Positions 58,380-64,000 of a stretch of 64,000 nt of DNA are shown here, in pieces. The stretch covers positions 2,790,001-2,854,000 of the forward strand of contig NW_027184083.1 in assembly GCF_041296385.1 (NCBI RefSeq), given 5' to 3'. How positions within the stretch are numbered: the first letter of the stretch is position 1; every line of letters begins with the position of its first letter. The notes beneath the pieces are model-generated. The model was given only the letters and a program-made list of their open reading frames with translations. It did not search any database and was not told where the DNA came from. The translations under genes and the position numbers were made by a program. Source of the DNA: Aphelocoma coerulescens (taxonomy: Eukaryota > Chordata > Aves > Passeriformes > Corvidae).

Positions 58380-59700
58380 AGCTCCCACAAACTCCTCCTT
58401 CTTCTGCTAACAGATAATCTAATACCATCCAATGTTGAGATATCGCTTTCCTCATTTAAGTGGGTTGGTCAGCAAGAAGGTCAAGAGCTGTGGCTGGCTG
58501 GTTGGTAATTATTTCTGAGACAGCTTGTAACCTAATTATCTCATTCAAATGACAAATGGGTTCCCAGGAATCTGGGATTAATTCCTTAGGTTTCCAAGTG
58601 TCTGGTCCATCGTGTTGCGTAACTCGTTCTGGTGGCCATTCATCATTTCCCCGTTTTGGGGTGCTCCCTCCAGCCAGGGCTGCATCAGCTGACTGCTTTT
58701 CTCTGATTAAATCATCACAGATTTTGATTCCTAAGCGATTTCCCTGAACTTGTGGTAGCAAAAAGAACAACAGTCTAATATATACACCATATCCCTGACC
58801 AGTTTGGAGGTAACCTGAGCTAAGCATGTTGGCCACAAATCCAAGAATGTCCTTTTTTGAAATGCCCGTGTTCCATTAGCAAAGGGGCCTTCCTACCCTT
58901 GGTCATCAATTGGTGGGGCAAAATACAGCAGGATTCCCGGGCCTAACGGTCCTCCAACAATAGTTGCCCCACCATAAGGGTCACAGCATTTGCATTTCCA
59001 AGCTCCCACACAGGGTTCCCATCTACATTTACATCTGCAAGCTGCTTGGTTGGATTTGGAGCAGAACTCACTAAAAGGGTTTGAGTTCCAATCCGGTGTT
59101 GCCATTCCCACTGATAATCACAAACAACATGTCTTCTACTTGTGGAATTTTTGTGGGGACAGCTTAAAAATAGGTGGTCAAAAAAACCCCTTGTCCCTCC
59201 CCATTGCTTTACAGGCTTCCAAATATTTTTGGTAAGTGTGGCAAGAACACCTTACGCAGCTACCATTAGTGAGCTGAACAGGTATTTGATTGCATTTGCC
59301 TTGATATTTGGAACAATTGTAAGGAGGGCAATTGGGGCTCGAAACCCAATTGTTTAAACCCAGAGGGAAAGTCAATTGACAAACGCCTTTTCCTACATAG
59401 ACATGCCCTGTCCTGTTTAGGCAATAAGTGCCTTTTTGAGAAGAATGAAGTGGCCATGGACTTCCTTCTTTGGCCCAAAATCCTGTCCTAGTATGGACCT
59501 CACATCGGGTGTTGACCCACCACTTAGGTTCAGCTGGGCTAGCCAACCATGGCCACTCTTCAGATCCTCCTGGCCCTCCACAGAGCCAGCAATTGCTAAG
59601 GTTAAAAACTTTTGCTACTTCTTCTCCTAAGGCTGCAAATTGATTCTCCCACTCCTGGCCTAAACTTAGCTGACCATATAAAAGTAGAACTTTTAAGGAA
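58380..59700 (-). pseudogene. env: Gamma-like env (SU with CWLC, TM), decayed
   Basis: Reading leftward from about 59700: LGQEWENQFAALGEEVAKVF, then NCWLCGGPGG at about 59595-59566, the CxxC isomerase motif of gammaretroviral surface subunits. KWWVNTRCEVHTRTGFWAKE and a cysteine-rich PPYNCSKYQGKCNQ follow. After frame changes come RCKCRWEPCVG and ATIVGGPLGPGILLYF (possible fusion-peptide area). The TM part at 58836-58456 reads HLNEIIRLQAVSEIITN (heptads). A stop near 58458 precedes LDYLLAEEGGVCGSCC, where the usual CX6CC spacing is reduced to CX2CC. It is non-functional because of several stops and shifts. Confidence 0.8.
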
Positions 59701-60127
59701 AATATTTTAATAATGTGATCTAATTAGCTAGTCTAATTTTCCCGTTGTGTTCTGCACCACCTGTGGCAATTGAAGACACAGAAACCACTTAACATAAAAT
59801 AACCCAGCAAGTATTATCCCCCCAGTGAGTGGAGATTCTAGGGGAGGGATGCCCATAGAGACTATTTCAGCAGATGGTCTGTGGGTAGGCAGGCAGGGCT
59901 TCCACGGATGTCAGAGCACTGGCTACTGCTCCAGCCCACTCCTGCAGAGTGTCAGTCACAGCCTCCCAGCCTTCTCCTCCAGCTGAGATGCCCAAATCTC
60001 CGAGGCTTCAGAGACCTTGACCCAAGTGTTCAGCTGTCTTGATGGCTGTTTCTGTCGTCAGTGACACTTGGAATGGGCCACGCCATTTCACCGCCACTGG
60101 CGCTTCTTTCTACTCCTTAACTAGGAC

Positions 60128-61150
60128 TCAATCTCTTGGTTGGATGTTACAAGCAGCAAAGTCCAAAGGTGGGGCTTGTGCCAGCTGAGCTTCCTGTTGA
60201 AGGGGTTTCACAAGAAGCAGTATCCTGGCCACATATGGTTTTAAATACACATCACCTACCTCTACCCCCCCACTAGGTTGAGACTTACCAGGATAATTCA
60301 TAACAACGACTGAAAGGGAGGTCACGGAATCTCTCTTCTGGGTCGGGCCCTCATTCTCACCAAAGCCAATGTCCAAAGCCCTACCCACGGCATCTTGGTT
60401 TCTATTACCAGCTTCAAAAGGTGTTTATTTCTCTGTTCATTGTTTTCTACCCGAGCCGAACTCTGGGGGTGCCAGGGCCTATGGAGGTTCCATTGTATTC
60501 CTAAAGAAGCCAAAACCCCTGGAAGGATCTTTCCTGTAAAATGAGTTCCCCTATCTGAGTCTATTGCTTCTACAATGCTGTATCTTGGAATTAGTTGTTC
60601 CAAAAATGCCTTAATAACTGATCCTGTCATTGCTGAAGCAGTTGGAAATGCTTCTGGCCACCTTGCTAGCTGACATACGATTACCAGAAGATATTAAGCC
60701 TTCCCACTTGGGGCATCTCAGGAAAATCCACCTGGCATCTTTGGAAGGGACATGCAGCCCAAGGCCCCCCTCCCCTGGCAGGTTACTTTGTAACTTGGCT
60801 GTTTGCTTTAGCACAGATCAAGCAACCTTCAACAGCTCGTTTTGCCAGTCTAAAAAGACCCACAGCAACATATATCATGAGGAAGGCTTCTGCCAATCCT
60901 CAGGAAGTGCAAGGACTCTCTTCACGGAGTTGTTTGAATATTGGTAGGGCCAAAGCTTCTGGTAGCTATTGTTTGCCATCCCTTGTAAACCAATTCTTGC
61001 CTTTTTTCTCTGCCACATGACTTTTAACTGTACCTCGAACTCCTCTGGTAGAAAAGACAGCTTCCCGGGCAGTGATGGAGTCACTGGGAGCAAAGGGGGG
61101 GAATCTTGGAGAGTTCTGGCAAAAGTGTTGCTTTCTGAGTTTCTTCATCC
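60128..61150 (-). pseudogene. pol: Gamma-like integrase remnant
   Basis: Minus-strand pieces: ALPIFKQLREESLHFL and AKRAVEGCLICAK (zinc domain, second cysteine pair), PGGFS and YLLVIVCQLARWPEAFPTAS (core start), AIDSDRGTHFTGKIL (second catalytic aspartate), WNLHRPWHPQSSARVENN (glutamate) and LPLQ-type C-terminal sequence with VEVGDVYLKPY. The layout is that of gammaretroviral integrase (PWHPQSSxxVE). Frames change several times and the first aspartate block is degraded. It is followed by env, as expected. Confidence 0.8.
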
Positions 61151-61156
61151 ACCAAG

Positions 61157-61600
61157 AAGGTGACAGAGGAGTCCTGTAGCATTCTTCAACTACAGGAAGA
61201 GGCCATGGAGCTTTTCCCATGGAGTCTCTCAAATGATTGCGGGATGCAGCCCCCTTTTTATGCTAAGTTCCTGGCAACAGCACCCTCTGAGGTACTCGGG
61301 AATTACAGACTTCTGGAACTGCCTACTCTATGCCCCCCTCTAATATGCACCCCCCCTTTTGGTATGGAAAAGGAAGAAAATGAAACTATTCCTAATGCTA
61401 TTAAGTCTTTGCTGCCTTGCTCTAGGTTCAGGAATTTAACACGGCCTTGGCTGAGCAACAGTCCCTGATGATTAGTAACAGTTTCTAGAACCAATACTTT
61501 CTTCTGTTACTTCCCTCCCTGTAAATTCATAGCCTTGTCTAAGGACGGATTCACACGGTCTCTATGTAAAGACACATCTATGTTACTCCTTTCACTCCCA
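61157..61600 (-). repeat. 5' LTR of defective gamma-like ERV (inner end truncated)
   Basis: Matches 57519-57978. It begins GTGACAGAGGAGTCCTG at the deletion junction and ends CACTCCCA. In sense orientation it starts TGGGAGTGAAAGG. Confidence 0.78.
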
Positions 61601-62180
61601 CACCTTCTTGGCGGTGGGACGGCTCCCTCTGGCACAGCATCTGGCACAAAACCCCCGTATGCACACACACACACCTGCACTTACCCTGCACTCCGCTGCA
61701 CACACCCCCCCCACACACACTAACACCTCCCTCCACATCCCCACCATGCTACTTGCAGTGGCCCCGCCCCTGCCATCCCGGCCGGCTGGCATCACCCACT
61801 CCTCACATGCTTCCCCATGCCTTGCATTTCCTTGCTGCCCCCTCTGTAGCCTTCCCTCAACCTGACTTTTCTCCTCTGCCTTGCATTGACTTGCTCACCC
61901 ATCCCCCACCTGACTTCCTTTCACATTCGTCTAGGTCTGGCCTCACCTTTCCTTTTCCTTCTAGGACCCTCATTGCCTTGCCTCGCCTCGCAAAGCCACC
62001 ACTTGCCTTGCCTTGCCCTTGAACCCCTCCCTTGCCTTGCATGACCTTGCTCACCCCTCCCCCACCTGGAATTCAAGACCCCTTTTCAATGACATTTCAT
62101 GGCCTTGCCCTGCCCTTTCTGCTCCTCCTAGGAATCTCAAAGCTCTCAAGCATCTCCGGTGTTTCAGGATCACATGAGAG
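61601..62180. repeat. CA-rich and CTTGC-rich low-complexity DNA
   Basis: A CA-type microsatellite (61660-61725) is followed by C/T-rich sequence with scattered CCTTGCC/CTTGCCTTG pentamer motifs (61815-62045). Composition alone keeps several frames open; no gene is apparent. Confidence 0.65.
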
Positions 62181-62440
62181 GAAGATCAGGCGAGGACGCA
62201 TGTTGCCACACTCATCTCTATGGGCAGCCTTTGTCTGGGAGCAATCCTTGCATGTCTTAAATCTTGGAAGGGCAATTCACATTTTGCCCTTGAGCTCGGG
62301 GACCAGAATGAGAGTTCTTTTGCATACAAAGGAAAGCAGGTAGCTCAAGTCTTTTAGGTGCAGAGGAGAGATGACCCACGCGGGATCAAGGCCACACAGA
62401 GCAGTTGGTCCTGGCCACTTTTGTGTACCAGCAGTCCTTG
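62181..62440. other. Unassigned sequence
   Basis: Mixed-composition DNA with no gene. Phrases such as AGCAATCCTTGCATGT and AGCAGTCCTTGAATGT recur here and, more loosely, near 63100 and 63340, which may reflect an old dispersed or tandem repeat. Confidence 0.35.
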
Positions 62441-62990
62441 AATGTACTTCTCACCTGCCTTGCCTTGCCTTGCCTTGCCTTGCCCTGCCTTGCCTTAGCA
62501 ACACAACAGTTTCCTTGTTTTGCCCTGCTAGCTCTCTGTAGCCTTGCATTCCTTTGCACAGCCGTGCCCTGCACTTGACCTGCCTACTGCTTTCCTCCAG
62601 GGCCTTGGCTTGCCGAGCCCTTCTCGTTTCTGCCTGGCCTACCCATCAGTGGACTTTCCTTCCTACGGCCAGCCTTGCCTCTAACTTCTGGGCCTTCTCT
62701 TGCCTACCACTCCATTTGCTTTCCCCTCATGGCTCTGGCCTTGCCTACCTCTTCCTTGACTTGCCCACAATTGCCTGCACTTGGTTTGCAGCGCCTTGCC
62801 TGCATGGAAGGCAAGGTAAAGAGTGGTAGGCAGGGCAAAGCAAAGCCAGCAAGTTGTAGGTAGTGTGAGGCAAGTCAGACGTAGGCAAAGGAAGCAGAGC
62901 AAGGGTAGCTTAGGAAGAACTAGGCAAGGTACTGAAGGCAAGGCAAGGCCAAGAGACTCGGAGTGCCTTTCCTTGGGAAGGCAAGGACAT
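62441..62990. repeat. CTTGC pentamer repeats with strand switch
   Basis: 62453-62502 is an almost pure (CCTTG)n tract. Degenerate CTTGCC motifs continue to about 62800. From about 62803 the complementary GGCAAGG motif dominates to 62990. The switch point TGCCTGCATGGAAGGCA (62797-62813) is a short palindrome-like sequence. Confidence 0.75.
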
Positions 62991-64000
62991 AGTGCCAGTG
63001 TTGTTAAGGTACCATGGGGAGGAATAGTCCAGCAAGACATTTCTCTTCTGGCCCCTGTGCGTGTAGGGTCAATTGTTGGACATATTCAATACTGGAGGTG
63101 GATCAGTCCCTGGATGTGTTGTATTTTGGAGGAGGGGATGCCATTTCTTTGGAGATGGGCTTGTAGTTGCTCTCTTTGGCAAGGAAAGCAGGTTTGGATG
63201 TGTACATTAGGTGCTCTTAGGGATTTTAAAGGCTTTTCCCAACAGGCAGAGCTCTGGGTTAGAGCTGCTGAGCTGTCAGTGGGAATGCAAAGGCCAAGCT
63301 CGTGAGCCTTTTGTCCTGGTGCCTTTAGTGTGTGAGCAGTCCCTGGTGCCGTTGTCTTTGGATCCTGACTCTGGGAGAGGGAAGGCTTCGGATGGTACCT
63401 AGAGCTGAGAAGGAGAGAGCTGAGAGCAGCGTGTGTGCTGCTAGTTTGAGGGGTGCAGGTGAAGTTGTCGGCAGCAAGAGCTTCCTCAGCTGGCACTGTT
63501 GTGAGCTCTGTTTTTGCCAGATGGTTTCAAGTTGGTGGGTGGAATCTGCGAGAGGGAAAAGATTCGTTTGGGCCAAAGAGGTTTGTCTGGCTCTTGGAGT
63601 GTGGTGTAAAGAAGAGTCTGCTCTTGGAAGGGGAAGATTAGGGAAATCGTTTTGTCCTGACACCGTTGATTTGAGTGCAGGGACGTTTCCAACTTGCTTC
63701 TGCCCTTGGGGTGGTTTCGAGCTGCGCCAGGTGCTTGGCCTTCTTTTGCAAGTCCTCAGCGCCAGCGAGTGGTTGTTTCGATGAGCACTGACAGTGCCCA
63801 GGAAAAAGCCAAGCCCTTCGCTGGCGCGGCCCCAGTCATGTGGGAGCAGTTGGTGGAAGAGCTCCACTGTGCATCCTGCCTCTTGGAGACATAAAAGAAT
63901 GTGATCCTGCATGTAGTGGGGAAGCAAGAGGAGTCTTTTCATTGTTGGCTGTGCAGTTTCTAAGCGGCAAAAGTAAAGGCAGCTCCAGTACGGCCTCTTT
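62991..64000. other. Unassigned host-like DNA
   Basis: No retroviral motif, LTR or recognisable host exon on either strand. Open frames up to about 205 codons (minus strand, 63325-63942) are serine/leucine-rich without a domain. Composition is moderate in GC. Confidence 0.45.

Larger units (their letters stand above)
57497..61600 (-). mobile_element. Defective gamma-like ERV (integrase and env only)
   Basis: Partial direct LTRs (57497-57978 and 61157-61600) flank minus-strand integrase and env. Gag, protease and most of RT are missing: the 5' LTR is truncated by about 25 bp at its inner end and joined to RNase H/integrase sequence at about 61157. The env carries a CWLC motif and an EEGGVC region, which is gammaretroviral. 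The LTR copies differ at many positions, so this is older than the other proviruses with paired LTRs. No TSD was found. Confidence 0.82.

Noticed and set aside
61535..62829. Frames of 60-100 codons in the CA- and CTTGC-rich region
   Set aside because: They arise from simple repeats that lack stop codons.
63325..63942. 205-codon minus-strand frame near the window end
   Set aside because: No start context, domain or splice structure stands out; amino acid composition looks like translated noncoding DNA.

Overview
This is a vertebrate, almost certainly avian, genomic window. It contains a CR1-type LINE fragment and a dense pile of endogenous retroviruses (ERVs) and solo LTRs of the kinds that fill gene-poor bird chromosomes. 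A passerine W chromosome or other heterochromatic region would fit, but that placement is inference. I found no bacterial features, no tRNA or rRNA genes, no CRISPR array and no convincing intact host gene. All element boundaries and domain calls come from reading the sequence: terminal TG...CA, target-site duplications (TSDs), primer-binding sites (PBS) and protein motifs. No database was searched.

Layout. (1) 1-2.5 kb: CR1 fragment, then a solo LTR of an ERVL-type family. (2) 2.9-19.8 kb: a badly decayed gamma/class I-like ERV on the + strand (copy A), riddled with later insertions: five LTRs at 4.3-9.3 kb, a class II solo LTR at 13.2 kb, and a whole class II provirus at 13.65-17.7 kb with its own candidate LTR insertion. 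(3) 19.8-29.8 kb: a + strand provirus with ERVL-like pol and an unusual large env, interrupted by a solo LTR of its own family. (4) 29.9-40.5 kb: a second class I-like ERV (copy B), related to copy A, whose pol is split by a young alpharetrovirus-like provirus (32.2-37.8 kb, minus strand, 6-bp TSD CCCACC). (5) 40.5-43.1 kb: unassigned, host-like DNA. (6) 43.1-56.3 kb: a gammaretrovirus-like provirus (minus strand, tRNA-Pro-type PBS) with a nearly complete ERVL provirus (45.1-52.3 kb, minus strand, TSD GGGTA) inside its reverse transcriptase. (7) 56.5-57.5 kb: a CpG-island-like segment, the best candidate for a host promoter. (8) 57.5-61.6 kb: a defective gamma-like ERV (minus strand) with an env holding a CWLC motif. 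(9) 61.6-64 kb: low-complexity DNA with CTTGC-type pentamer repeats that switch strand.

None of the ERVs looks autonomous. The best-preserved reading frames are the ERVL Gag (681 codons), the ERVL Pol (one in-frame stop), the alpha-like RNase H-integrase frame (524 codons) and the alpha-like env (one in-frame stop). Nesting gives a relative order: ERVL is younger than the gamma-like host provirus, and the alpha-like provirus is younger than copy B. LTR-pair differences counted by eye agree (about 5 in 900 bp for ERVL, about 9 in 495 bp for its gamma host).

The most unusual signals are these: an env type shared by two elements with quite different pol genes; an ERVL Gag with an N-terminal membrane-like region, acidic-proline repeats and a coiled coil; gag and pol in one frame separated only by UAG in two unrelated proviruses; tandem hairpins in the leader of copy A; empty sites in copy B that confirm two solo-LTR insertions in copy A; and a solo-LTR family with apparent TG...TA ends.
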